From positions 2,989,001 through 3,053,000 of the forward strand of contig JADJXE010000001.1 in the NCBI GenBank assembly GCA_016716005.1: DNA of 64,000 bases, in the 5' to 3' direction. The stretch's first letter is position 1. Each line of letters opens with the position of its first letter. This document shows, piece after piece, positions 55,709-63,502 of this stretch. The notes beneath the pieces were generated by a model that saw nothing but the letters and a program-made list of their open reading frames with translations, did no database searches and was not told the DNA's origin. Source of the DNA: Acidimicrobiales bacterium (lineage in GTDB: Bacteria > Actinomycetota > Acidimicrobiia > Acidimicrobiales > JADJXE01). The translations under genes were made by a program, and so were the position numbers.

Positions 55709-57910
55709 TCACGTCACGGTCACCACCAGCTGCAGCTGGTCGTCGCCGAGGTCGTCGAACCAGGCGAAGCCGTCCTGCACCGGGCCGATCGTGACCCGGT
55801 AGGCCCCGGGGGGCAGGCCCCGGCCCTGCTCGTCGATCGCCCGGAGGGGGACGGCCAGCTCCACCGTGTCGCCGGGCTCCATCCAGCGGGGCAGCGCCAC
55901 CCGGTCCTGGCGGACCGGGGTGTCACCGTCGAGGGGCTCCCACACCACGCCGACGGTGACGGCGCCCGACGGCCCCGCGGCGGCCGTGTCGGGCCACGGT
56001 GCCCCCCGCCCGGCGTGGGTGAGGCGCAGGCCGACGGTGGCCGCCCCGCCGGAGGCGACCGTCACGGCGCCGCCGGGGGCCCCGTCGCCGGCCACCTCGA
56101 GGCGGGAGCGGGCCGCCTCCGCCGGCAGCTGCGCCGGCCACCCGTCGGGGAGGAGCGCGCCGGCGGCCGCCAGGCGGTCCTGCTCGGGCCCGGGGAGGAT
56201 CCACAGGGCCTGCCCGTTGCGGGCGTCGAGGGCGGCGAGCCGGCCCCCCAGGGCCTCGGCCGGGGCCCAGCCCGGGGGCGCCACCACGGCGGTGGCGCCG
56301 GCGACCGGGGTGCCCGGGAGGTCGTCGGCGCCGGACGAGTCGTACGGGATCACCTCGGTGTCGGCGAGCCAGAAGGGGTAGCCCCAGAAGGCGAAGGGCT
56401 CCAGGCGGGCGAGGTCGTAGCCGGCCACCGCCGGGGGCCCGATGCGGTCGACCAGCTCGGGGAGCTCCCAGCGGTCGTAGGTGTCGACGGCCGTCGGCCG
56501 GATCTCCCGAACGTACGTCACGGCCGCGCCGGCCACGAACAGCACGCCGACGAGCACGACGGTGGCCCGCGGTGCCCGCAGGGCGAGCAGCCCGATCGCC
56601 ACCATGCCCACGGTCGCGGCCAGCGTGGCCCGGCCGACGGTGGACCCGAAGGCGTCGCCGACGAGGGGGCCGACGGCCAGCACGTTGCGGACGCTCCAGG
56701 TGGGCGTGGCGAAGGCGGGGGCCAGCTGCACCGCGACCACGGCGAGGATGGCGGTGACCAGGGCGGCGCCGCCCAGCACGGGGAGGGCCCCCCAGCGGCT
56801 CCCGGCGGGGAGGCGGCGCCGGGCGGGGCTCACGATCACGGCCGTGCCCACGGCCACCAGCACGGGTACGAGGGCCTCGTTGTAGCGGCCGTAGACCGCC
56901 TGGTCGAAGCGTCTGACGGTGGCCCAGCCGGACAGGACCGACACCGCCAGCAGGCCCAGGGCCGCGACCACGATGAAGCCGGCGGTGAAGCGGCGGGCCC
57001 GCTGCGCCGCGTCGGCGGTGGGGCGTCCGGTCACCTGGAGCAGCCAGAGCAGGCCCACGACCCCCAGCCCCAGCGAGCCCACCAGCAGGTACCAGCCCTG
57101 GCCGGCCAGCTGGGCGACGGTGTCGGCCAGGTTGGCGGGCTCCAGGGCGTCGAGGTAGCGCCCCGCCGACGGCTCGCCGATCACCTCCACCCAGCGGGCG
57201 TCGCGCAGGCGCTGGTGGAGGAGGGACGCGCCCACCACGACGAGGGCGGCGAAGGCCAGGTTGAGCCCGGCGACCAGCGGCGTGACCACCCGGCGGATCG
57301 CGAGGAGGACGGCGTAGCCGGCCGCCAGGGCGACGAGGGGCACGGTGCGGGGGTGGGTCAGGTACAGGGCGCCGGCGGTCAGGCCCAGGGCGACGGTGGC
57401 CGGCGAGACCGGCCCGGCCGGCCGGCGCGCCAGTGCGTGGGCGGCCAGCACGAGCAGCGCGACCAGGGGGAGGAGCAGGGCCTCGGCCCAGGCCGCGGTG
57501 CCCTGCAGCAGCGTGGCCGGGTAGAGGGCCCCGGCGGCGGCGCCGGCGAGGGCGGGGCCCCGGCCGGCCCCGAAGGCCCGGCGGCCGATGGCGTACAGCA
57601 GGGGGAACACGGTGCTGAGCAGCACCGCGTTGGTCACCATTGCCGCCGTCCACGTGACGTGGGGCGAGCCGGGGAGCGCGACGGCCGGGAGGAGCACCAG
57701 CGAGTACCCGGCGTGGAAGAAGCTGGCCCGCCCCATGGACCACAGCGGTCCGGCGTCGGCGAGGTAGCGGGCGTTGCCCAGGTAGCCGGCCTCGTCGGCG
57801 AACAGGGTGGGCCCGGGGAGCAGGAGACCGGCGACGAGGTGGGCGGCCAGCAGCGCCACGAACCCGGCCAGGACCGGGTGGCGCACGACGGGGCGCAGGA
57901 TGCGTCGCAC
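55709..57910 (-). CDS. Large polytopic membrane protein, GT39/ArnT-like
   Basis: A 733-residue membrane protein with about 12 hydrophobic helices in residues 1-460 and a C-terminal extracytoplasmic domain of ~270 residues. An acidic motif after the first helix, FADEAGYLGNARYL, resembles the catalytic D-E loop of GT39-type lipid-linked sugar transferases. The C-terminal part is beta-rich and ends with FAWFDDLGDDQLQLVVTVT. This suggests a transferase using polyprenyl-phosphate sugar, but similarity is distant and function is uncertain. GTG 57910 follows TAGCGT by 10 nt. It is divergent from a GT4 gene and convergent with moeZ. Confidence 0.7.
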   Translation of the reverse strand: MRRILRPVVRHPVLAGFVALLAAHLVAGLLLPGPTLFADEAGYLGNARYLADAGPLWSMGRASFFHAGYSLVLLPAVALPGSPHVTWTAAMVTNAVLLSTVFPLLYAIGRRAFGAGRGPALAGAAAGALYPATLLQGTAAWAEALLLPLVALLVLAAHALARRPAGPVSPATVALGLTAGALYLTHPRTVPLVALAAGYAVLLAIRRVVTPLVAGLNLAFAALVVVGASLLHQRLRDARWVEVIGEPSAGRYLDALEPANLADTVAQLAGQGWYLLVGSLGLGVVGLLWLLQVTGRPTADAAQRARRFTAGFIVVAALGLLAVSVLSGWATVRRFDQAVYGRYNEALVPVLVAVGTAVIVSPARRRLPAGSRWGALPVLGGAALVTAILAVVAVQLAPAFATPTWSVRNVLAVGPLVGDAFGSTVGRATLAATVGMVAIGLLALRAPRATVVLVGVLFVAGAAVTYVREIRPTAVDTYDRWELPELVDRIGPPAVAGYDLARLEPFAFWGYPFWLADTEVIPYDSSGADDLPGTPVAGATAVVAPPGWAPAEALGGRLAALDARNGQALWILPGPEQDRLAAAGALLPDGWPAQLPAEAARSRLEVAGDGAPGGAVTVASGGAATVGLRLTHAGRGAPWPDTAAAGPSGAVTVGVVWEPLDGDTPVRQDRVALPRWMEPGDTVELAVPLRAIDEQGRGLPPGAYRVTIGPVQDGFAWFDDLGDDQLQLVVTVT

Positions 57911-57920
57911 GGGAGGCCAG

Positions 57921-57926
57921 ACGCTA
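57921..57926 (-). promoter_or_regulatory. TAGCGT -10 element of the GT39-like gene, probably leaderless
   Basis: On the minus strand TAGCGT lies 10 nt before the GTG at 57910. Confidence 0.5.
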
Positions 57927-57961
57927 GCAGCGGCCGGGCGCCGTCCCGGGTTGCCAGCCGG

Positions 57962-57967
57962 TAGGGT
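57962..57967 (+). promoter_or_regulatory. TAGGGT -10 element of the GT4 gene, probably leaderless
   Basis: TAGGGT lies 9 nt before the ATG at 57977. It is divergent from the previous element in a 66-bp gap. Confidence 0.6.
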
Positions 57968-57976
57968 CCACCCGCC

Positions 57977-59164
57977 ATGGCCGGCCGGCCCGCCCTGCGG
58001 CGGGTGCTCCACGTCACCTCCTCCTTCCCGCGCCACGTCGACGACGCCGTCGGGCCCTTTCTGCTCGACCTGGCCCGGGAGCAGGCGGCCGCCGGCCTCG
58101 AGGTGGCGGTGGTCGCGCCGCACGCCGAGGGCCTGCCCGTCGACGAGGTGCTGGGCGGGGTGCGGGTCCACCGGGCCCGCTACGCGCCGGCCCGGCGCGA
58201 GACCCTCGCCTACCGCGGTGGCCTGCTGGGGGCGGCGTCCGGTCCGGCCGGCGCGGCCCTGGTGCCGGCCCTGCTGGCCGGGATGGCCGCGGCCACGGTG
58301 GGGGAGGCGGGCCGCTTCCGGCCCGACGTGGTCCACGCCCACTGGTGGCTCCCCGGTGGTGTGGTGGCCGCGCCGGCGAGCCTGCTGCGCCACGTCCCCC
58401 TGGTGATCACCCTGCACGGCAGCGACGTCGGCCTGGCCCGTCGCCGTGGCTTCGCCACCGCGGCCCGCCTGGTGGCGCGGGTCGCGGCCCTGGTCGCTGC
58501 CGTCTCGGAGCCCCTCCGGGCCGAGGCGGCCGAGGTGCTGCGCCTGCCCGCGGCGCGCACGGCCGTGCTGCGGATGCCCCTCGACGTCGCCGCCCTCGAC
58601 CCGGCGGCGCGCCCGCCGCTGCCCCCCGGGCCGCCGTGGCGGGTGCTGGGCGTGGGCCGCCTGTCGCCCGAGAAGGGCTTCGACGTGCTGATCGACGCCG
58701 TCGGCCGGGCGCGGGCCGCGGGCGTGCCGCTGGAGCTCGAGCTGGTGGGCGACGGGCCGCAGCGGGCGGCGGTCGACGCCGCGCTGGCCGGCCTGGGGCG
58801 GTGGGGGCGGCGCCTCGACCCGCTGCCCCGGGAGGTGCTGCACGAGCGGATCGCCGCGGCCCACGCCGTCGCGGTGCCCAGCCGGCGGGAGGGCCTGGGG
58901 CTGGTGGCGGTGGAGGCCCTCGCCCTGGGTCGGCCGGTGGTCGCGTCGAGGGCCGGCGGGCTGGTCGAGGTGGTCGACCCGGCGGCGGGCGACGGCCTGC
59001 TGGTGCCTCCCGGCGACGCGGGCGCGCTGGCCGAGGGGCTGGCCCGCCTGCCGCTGCCGATGCCGGAGCCGGAGCGGCCCGCGGTGCGGCGGCACCGGCC
59101 CGACGTGGTGGTCGCGGCCCACCTGGCCGCCTACGAGCGGGTGGTCGCGGCCCGGGCCCGCTAG
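57977..59164 (+). CDS. Glycosyltransferase family 4
   Basis: A 395-residue GT-B glycosyltransferase. The N-terminal domain has VLHVTSSFPRHVDDAVGPFL, VVHAHWWLPGGVVAAP and ITLHGSDV. The C-terminal domain has VLGVGRLSPEKGFDVLIDAV, LVGDGP and the donor-binding PSRREGLGLVAVEALALGRP with the E-x7-E glutamates. GT4 enzymes of this shape build polysaccharides or glycolipids on the cytoplasmic face. It shares little with the GT4 at 1352 beyond the fold motifs. It sits between two other glycan-related genes. Donor unknown. Confidence 0.9.
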   Translation: MAGRPALRRVLHVTSSFPRHVDDAVGPFLLDLAREQAAAGLEVAVVAPHAEGLPVDEVLGGVRVHRARYAPARRETLAYRGGLLGAASGPAGAALVPALLAGMAAATVGEAGRFRPDVVHAHWWLPGGVVAAPASLLRHVPLVITLHGSDVGLARRRGFATAARLVARVAALVAAVSEPLRAEAAEVLRLPAARTAVLRMPLDVAALDPAARPPLPPGPPWRVLGVGRLSPEKGFDVLIDAVGRARAAGVPLELELVGDGPQRAAVDAALAGLGRWGRRLDPLPREVLHERIAAAHAVAVPSRREGLGLVAVEALALGRPVVASRAGGLVEVVDPAAGDGLLVPPGDAGALAEGLARLPLPMPEPERPAVRRHRPDVVVAAHLAAYERVVAARAR

Positions 59165-59173
59165 CCGGGCCCG

Positions 59174-60100
59174 CTAGAGGGTCTCGGGGTCCACCTCGTC
59201 ACCGGGCTTGGCCACGCGCACGACCAGGTCGGCGAGCAGCCCGATGGCGAACACCTGGAAGGCGGCGAACAGGATCAGGAGGGTGTTGGTGGCGACCCGG
59301 AAGTCCTTGTCGACCAGGTCGAAGGCCAGCTTGCCCAGCCCCACCAGGGTGAGGGCGACGCCCAGGGGCAGGAAGATCCGCAGCGGGTTGTAGGAGAGCA
59401 CGAGCCGCACGACCTGGGTGAGGTAGCGGCGGGTGTCGCGCCACCAGTGGAACTTGGAGTGCCCCCGCCGGGCCGCGTACTCGATGGGGACGTACGTCAC
59501 CGAGTAGCCGTTGGCCAGGAAGGCCATGGTGATGGTGGTGACGCAGCTGAAGCCGGCGGGCAGCTGGCTGAGGTACTGCAGGGCGACGGCCCGGCGGAAC
59601 GCCCGGAAGCCCGAGTTGAGGTCGGGGATCGGCTTCTCCACCAGGAACGAGGCCAGCCGCCGGATGAACCACTTGGCCGGCACGCGGGCCGCCCGGTGCC
59701 GGCCCTGCTCGGTGGTGCGGGCCCCCACCACCTGGTCGTAGCCCTCGAGCTCCTTCACCAGCTCGGGGATCCGGTCGTTGGGGTAGGTCATGTCGACGTC
59801 GGTCCACACCACCACCCGGCCCCGGGCGGCGTGGGTGCCGGCCTTGCGGGCCGAGCCCGACCCGCGGTTGGTGGCGAAGCGGATGAGGCGGATGCCGTCG
59901 ATGGCGGCCAGCTCGTCGCCCGAGCCGTCGGTGGAGCCGTCGTCGACGGCGACGATCTCGTAGGAGTACCCCGACGCGTCCATGGCGGCGCGGATCCGGT
60001 CGATCTCCTCGCGCAGGTGCCCGGCCTCGTTGAAGACGGGGAGCACGATGCTCACGTCGAGCTCGTCGGCGTCGCCGGGGGGCACCTCGGGGGGCGGCAT
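59174..60100 (-). CDS. Glycosyltransferase family 2, polyprenyl-phosphate sugar synthase type
   Basis: A 308-residue membrane-anchored GT2 that probably makes a polyprenyl-phosphate hexose from a nucleotide sugar. The catalytic domain (about 15-240) has SIVLPVFNEAGHL, VDDGSTDGSGDEL, the metal-binding DVD in WTDVDMTYPND, and DLNSGFRAFRR. Two C-terminal hydrophobic helices (about 245-300) anchor it, as in DPM1/GtrB relatives. Its product is the kind of donor that the GT39-like proteins at 55709 and 62030 would use; this link is inference. It starts at ATG 60100 after TAGCCT. Confidence 0.9.
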   Translation of the reverse strand: MPPPEVPPGDADELDVSIVLPVFNEAGHLREEIDRIRAAMDASGYSYEIVAVDDGSTDGSGDELAAIDGIRLIRFATNRGSGSARKAGTHAARGRVVVWTDVDMTYPNDRIPELVKELEGYDQVVGARTTEQGRHRAARVPAKWFIRRLASFLVEKPIPDLNSGFRAFRRAVALQYLSQLPAGFSCVTTITMAFLANGYSVTYVPIEYAARRGHSKFHWWRDTRRYLTQVVRLVLSYNPLRIFLPLGVALTLVGLGKLAFDLVDKDFRVATNTLLILFAAFQVFAIGLLADLVVRVAKPGDEVDPETL

Positions 60101-60109
60101 GACCCCTCC

Positions 60110-60115
60110 AGGCTA
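60110..60115 (-). promoter_or_regulatory. TAGCCT -10 element of the GT2 gene, probably leaderless
   Basis: On the minus strand TAGCCT lies 9 nt before the ATG at 60100. GGAGGGG in between could also serve as a ribosome site. Confidence 0.5.
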
Positions 60116-60151
60116 GGGCAGGGGACCGGCGCGACCCGTGGAGGGGGTGCC

Positions 60152-60157
60152 TAGGGT
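60152..60157 (+). promoter_or_regulatory. TAGGGT -10 element of the PIG-L gene, probably leaderless
   Basis: TAGGGT lies 6 nt before the GTG at 60164. Confidence 0.6.
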
Positions 60158-60163
60158 GGTCCC

Positions 60164-60958
60164 GTGCCCCTGCCTCGCGCCCTGGTGCGGCTGGCCGCCC
60201 GAGCCCAGCGCCACGTCCCCGAGCCGGCCTGGCCGGCGCTGCTCGCGGTGCGCTCCGCGGTGGGCTCGGGCCCGCTCGTCGCCCCGCCCACCGCCCGACG
60301 GGCCGTGGTCCTGGCCCCCCACCCCGACGACGAGAGCATCGGGTGCGGGGGCACGCTGGCCCTGCTGGCCGACGCCGGGGCCGAGGTCACGGTGGCGTTC
60401 GTCACCGACGGCGAGGCCACGGTGGGTGCCACCGCCTCGGCGGTCGAGACGGCCGCCCGCCGCCGGGCCGAGGCCGAGGTGGCCGGGGCGGTGCTGGGGG
60501 TGGCGACACGCTTCTGCGGCCTGCCCGACGGCGCGGTGGCCTCGCGGCTCGACGAGCTGGTCGGCGTGGTGGCCGCCCTGGCCGCCGAGCTGGCTCCCGA
60601 GGTGGTCTTCGCGCCGTGGCCGCTCGACGGCCACCCCGACCACCGTGCGGTCGCCCGGGCCCTGGCCCGCGCCGCGGTCACGCTGCCGGCCGGGGCCGAG
60701 GTGTGGGGCTACGAGACCTGGACGCCGCTCGAGCCCACCCGGGTGGTCGACGTGACCGCCGTCGTCGACCGCAAGCGTGAGGCCATCGCCGCGCACGTCA
60801 CCGCCCACCAGGCGTTCGACGTGGGGGCGATGCTCGGCCTCAACCGGTACCGCTCGGTGCACGGCCTGCTCGGGCGGGGGTTCGCCGAGGCGTTCTTCGC
60901 GGTGCCGGCCGGCCGGTGGGCGACCGTGGTCGCCGAGCTCGACGGGCTCGAGGGGTGA
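60164..60958 (+). CDS. PIG-L family deacetylase
   Basis: A 264-residue zinc-dependent N-deacetylase of the LmbE/PIG-L fold, acting on N-acetyl sugars or related small molecules. The zinc and catalytic motif is LAPHPDDESIGCGGTLALL (about 47-65), and the second zinc His is in DGHPDHRAVARALA (about 150-162). The first 40 residues are a helical extension. Family members include the mycothiol-pathway deacetylase, but glycan deacetylation is also possible here given the neighbouring glycosyltransferases. The TGA overlaps the GTG of the next gene. Confidence 0.9.
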   Translation: MPLPRALVRLAARAQRHVPEPAWPALLAVRSAVGSGPLVAPPTARRAVVLAPHPDDESIGCGGTLALLADAGAEVTVAFVTDGEATVGATASAVETAARRRAEAEVAGAVLGVATRFCGLPDGAVASRLDELVGVVAALAAELAPEVVFAPWPLDGHPDHRAVARALARAAVTLPAGAEVWGYETWTPLEPTRVVDVTAVVDRKREAIAAHVTAHQAFDVGAMLGLNRYRSVHGLLGRGFAEAFFAVPAGRWATVVAELDGLEG

Positions 60959-62022
60959 GCGGCGCCACGCTGCGCCCCGCCGGGCCCGACGACGCCGAGG
61001 CCGTCTCGGCGCTGCTGGCCGCCTGCTTCCCCCACAACCCCAAGGCCGACCCGGAGGTGCTGGGCCACCAGCTCTGGTCGAACCCGTGGGGTCCCCCCAG
61101 CTCGTGGGTGGCCGAGGCCGGGGGCCGGCTCGTGGGCCAGTACACGGTGTTCCCGGTGCCGGGCGTCGTCGGCGGGCGGCCGGTGCTGCTCGGCAAGGGC
61201 GCCGACGCCGCCGTCGCCCCGTCCCACCGGGGCCAGGGGCTCTTCGTCCGCCTGGCCCGCGAGGCGTTCCGAGGCGCCGGCCGGCTGGGCCTGGCCTACA
61301 CCCTGAACCACCCCAACGAGTCGTCGCTGCGGGGCTTCGTGCAGGCCGGCGCGGTGCCGGTGCCCGGCCTCGACGTGCTGGTGCGGCCCCTCGACCCGGT
61401 GTGGCTCGGGGCGCGCCTGCACCTGCCCGGGCGGGCGGTCGCGCCGCTGGTGCACCACTGGCCCGGGGCGCGGCGCGGCCCGGACGGCGCCGGGTCCGGG
61501 TCCGGGTCCGGGTCCGGGGGGGTGGCGGTTGCCGAGACCGGCGCGGTGCCCGACGGCCTCGACGCGCTGTGGGCCCGGGTGGTGCCGTCGTACGCGACGG
61601 GCATCGAGCGGGCCGCGGCGTGGTGGCGTTGGCGCTACGTGGCGCCGACCGGGACCGGCCACCGGCTGTGGGCGGCCCGCGACGAGCGGGGCGCGCTGGT
61701 GGGCGCGGCGGCCACGTGCGAGCGGGCCGAGCTGGGCGGGCGGTTCGTGGCCGTGCTCGAGCTGCTGGCCGCCGAGGCCGGGGTGGGCCGGGCCCTGCTG
61801 GCCGCCGTCGCGGCCGGGCACGCCGGGGCGTCGGGCCTGGTCACGGTGGCGCTGCGGGGCACCGCGCCCGGCCGGCTCGCCGCCGCGGGCGGGCTGCGGC
61901 GGCTGCCCCGCCGGCTCCAGCACCGGCCGGTGCGCTTCTGCGTGGTCGACAACCTCCACCTCGGTCGCGACGCCTCGGGCCTCGGGTGGACGTTCTGCTG
62001 GGGCGACCTCGACCACCTGTGA
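60955..62022 (+). CDS. GNAT-family N-acetyltransferase, long form
   Basis: A 355-residue protein with an N-terminal GNAT domain. LRPAGPDDAEAVSALLAACF opens the fold, and ADAAVAPSHRGQGLFVRLAR is the acetyl-CoA-binding loop. The second half (about 195-355) looks like a partner domain with WWRWRY and a further acyltransferase-like stretch VLELLAAEAGVGRALLAAV. A Gly-Ser linker lies between. The GTG at 60955 overlaps the PIG-L stop (GTGA). Next to a deacetylase, it may re-acylate an exposed amine; that is only a context guess. Confidence 0.82.
   Translation: MSGATLRPAGPDDAEAVSALLAACFPHNPKADPEVLGHQLWSNPWGPPSSWVAEAGGRLVGQYTVFPVPGVVGGRPVLLGKGADAAVAPSHRGQGLFVRLAREAFRGAGRLGLAYTLNHPNESSLRGFVQAGAVPVPGLDVLVRPLDPVWLGARLHLPGRAVAPLVHHWPGARRGPDGAGSGSGSGSGGVAVAETGAVPDGLDALWARVVPSYATGIERAAAWWRWRYVAPTGTGHRLWAARDERGALVGAAATCERAELGGRFVAVLELLAAEAGVGRALLAAVAAGHAGASGLVTVALRGTAPGRLAAAGGLRRLPRRLQHRPVRFCVVDNLHLGRDASGLGWTFCWGDLDHL
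61492..61515 (+). repeat. Four tandem gggtcc units coding a Gly-Ser linker
   Basis: Four exact 6-bp units, followed by a G-run, encode GSGSGSGSG inside the GNAT protein. Changes in unit number would keep the frame; slippage in the following G-run would not. Confidence 0.9.
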
Positions 62023-62029
62023 GGCCGGG

Positions 62030-63502
62030 TCAGCGGCGCACGTAGACGTCGAGGCGGCCCACGCGGATGCGGTCGTAGGGGCCGGGGTCGTCGACGAAGT
62101 CGCGGAACGGCGAGTCGGGCTGGCGGTCGGCGACCACGGGGTCGACGACCACCACGTCGGGCGGCGCCGCGCCGGCGGTGGGCGGGGAGGTGGTGACGGC
62201 GCGGCCCGGGAGCGCCTCCTCCACCAGGTGGGGGTAGCCCCACACCGCGACCCTCGCACCCGCGAGCTCGTCGGCGAGGCCCTCGGCCCGGAGGGCGGCG
62301 GGCAGGGCGGCGTAGTCCTCGGGTTGGAGCGTGGCGATCCGGGCGACGAGGCCGACGGCCGCGACGGCCAGCACGACGACGGCCACGGCGACGCCGGCTC
62401 GGGCCGGCCCGGCGCGGCGCCACCCGTCGGCCAGGCCGATGCCGGCCAGCAGCGCCAGGGGCGGGATCCACGCCACGTGGTAGTGGGGCAGCTTGAGGCC
62501 GGCCAGCGAGACGGCCGCGACCACCGGCACGAGGGCGGTGAGCGTGAAGGCGACGGCCCGCCGGCGGGCCCGCCAGCCCAGGGCCGCGCCGAGCGCGGCC
62601 AGGCCCCACAGGGCGGCCAGGGCGAACCACCCCAGGTACCGGGCCTGGAACCACCAGGGCGACCACCACGGCGGGTGCAGGTACGTCCGTCCGGCGACCA
62701 GCTGGGCGTGGCCGGCGGCGGCGTGGTCGAGCTGCCAGTCGACGGCGAAGCGGAGGGCGTGGAGCCCGTCGGTGCCGGCGACCAGCGCGACGGCCAGGAA
62801 CGCGCCGGCGGCACAAAGGGCGGCGACGCCGACGGCGGCGATCCGGCGTCGGGTGCCCGCCGACGCGCCCGGTGACCACCACGCCGCCAGAGCGACGGCG
62901 GGCAGGGCGAGGCCGCCGGTGAGCTTGCACGCCGCGGCCAGGCCGAGGGCGACGCCCGCACCGACGCCCCAGCGGGCCCGGCCCGACTCGCTCCACCGCC
63001 AGGCCAGGTACAGCGCCAGGGTGCCGAACGCGAGCATCGGCGGCTCGAGCAGGCCGTACCGGTCGATCCGGCCGACGATCGTGCCCGGGGCGACCGGGAG
63101 GAGCCACCACAGGCCGGCCGCGGCGAGGCCCGCCCAGCGCCCGGCCATCCTGCTCCCCAGCCCCAGCAGCGCCAGGCCGACCACGAGCCCCGACAGGGCG
63201 GCGGGGAGGCGGGTGCCGACCTCGCCGTCGCCCGCGACCTGGAGCGAGACCCCGATGAGCAGCTTGGCGAGGAGCGGGTGCTCCCGGTTGGTGGAGAAGT
63301 CGCCGTCGACGTAGGCCCGCCCGGCGTCGCGGTACACCGGCTCGTCGACGCTCCACCCGGCGGTGCCCAGCCGGAACAGGAGCACGAACGAGGCCACGGC
63401 CAGCAGCGCGACCAGGGCGACGGCCTGGGCCCGCGTCCAGCGCTCGCGGGAAGGGGATCGGGTGCCCGTCGCCCCGGGGCCCGCGGCCAGGGCCGTCGTC
63501 AC
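62030..63502 (-). CDS. GT39-family polyprenyl-phosphate-sugar glycosyltransferase
   Basis: A 490-residue membrane enzyme with about 11 hydrophobic helices. The first periplasmic loop has SVDEPVYRDAGRAYVDGDF with the catalytic acidic residue, then NREHPLLAKLLIGVS, the EHP-x-L-x-K pattern of PMT/ArnT-type transferases. It should transfer a sugar from a polyprenyl phosphate to a protein or glycan outside the membrane. The hydrophilic C-terminus (about 400-490) has VAVWGYPHLVEEAL and PFRDFVDDPGPYDRIRVG. GTG 63502 overlaps the stop of the flippase-like gene (GTGA). Confidence 0.85.
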   Translation of the reverse strand: MTTALAAGPGATGTRSPSRERWTRAQAVALVALLAVASFVLLFRLGTAGWSVDEPVYRDAGRAYVDGDFSTNREHPLLAKLLIGVSLQVAGDGEVGTRLPAALSGLVVGLALLGLGSRMAGRWAGLAAAGLWWLLPVAPGTIVGRIDRYGLLEPPMLAFGTLALYLAWRWSESGRARWGVGAGVALGLAAACKLTGGLALPAVALAAWWSPGASAGTRRRIAAVGVAALCAAGAFLAVALVAGTDGLHALRFAVDWQLDHAAAGHAQLVAGRTYLHPPWWSPWWFQARYLGWFALAALWGLAALGAALGWRARRRAVAFTLTALVPVVAAVSLAGLKLPHYHVAWIPPLALLAGIGLADGWRRAGPARAGVAVAVVVLAVAAVGLVARIATLQPEDYAALPAALRAEGLADELAGARVAVWGYPHLVEEALPGRAVTTSPPTAGAAPPDVVVVDPVVADRQPDSPFRDFVDDPGPYDRIRVGRLDVYVRR

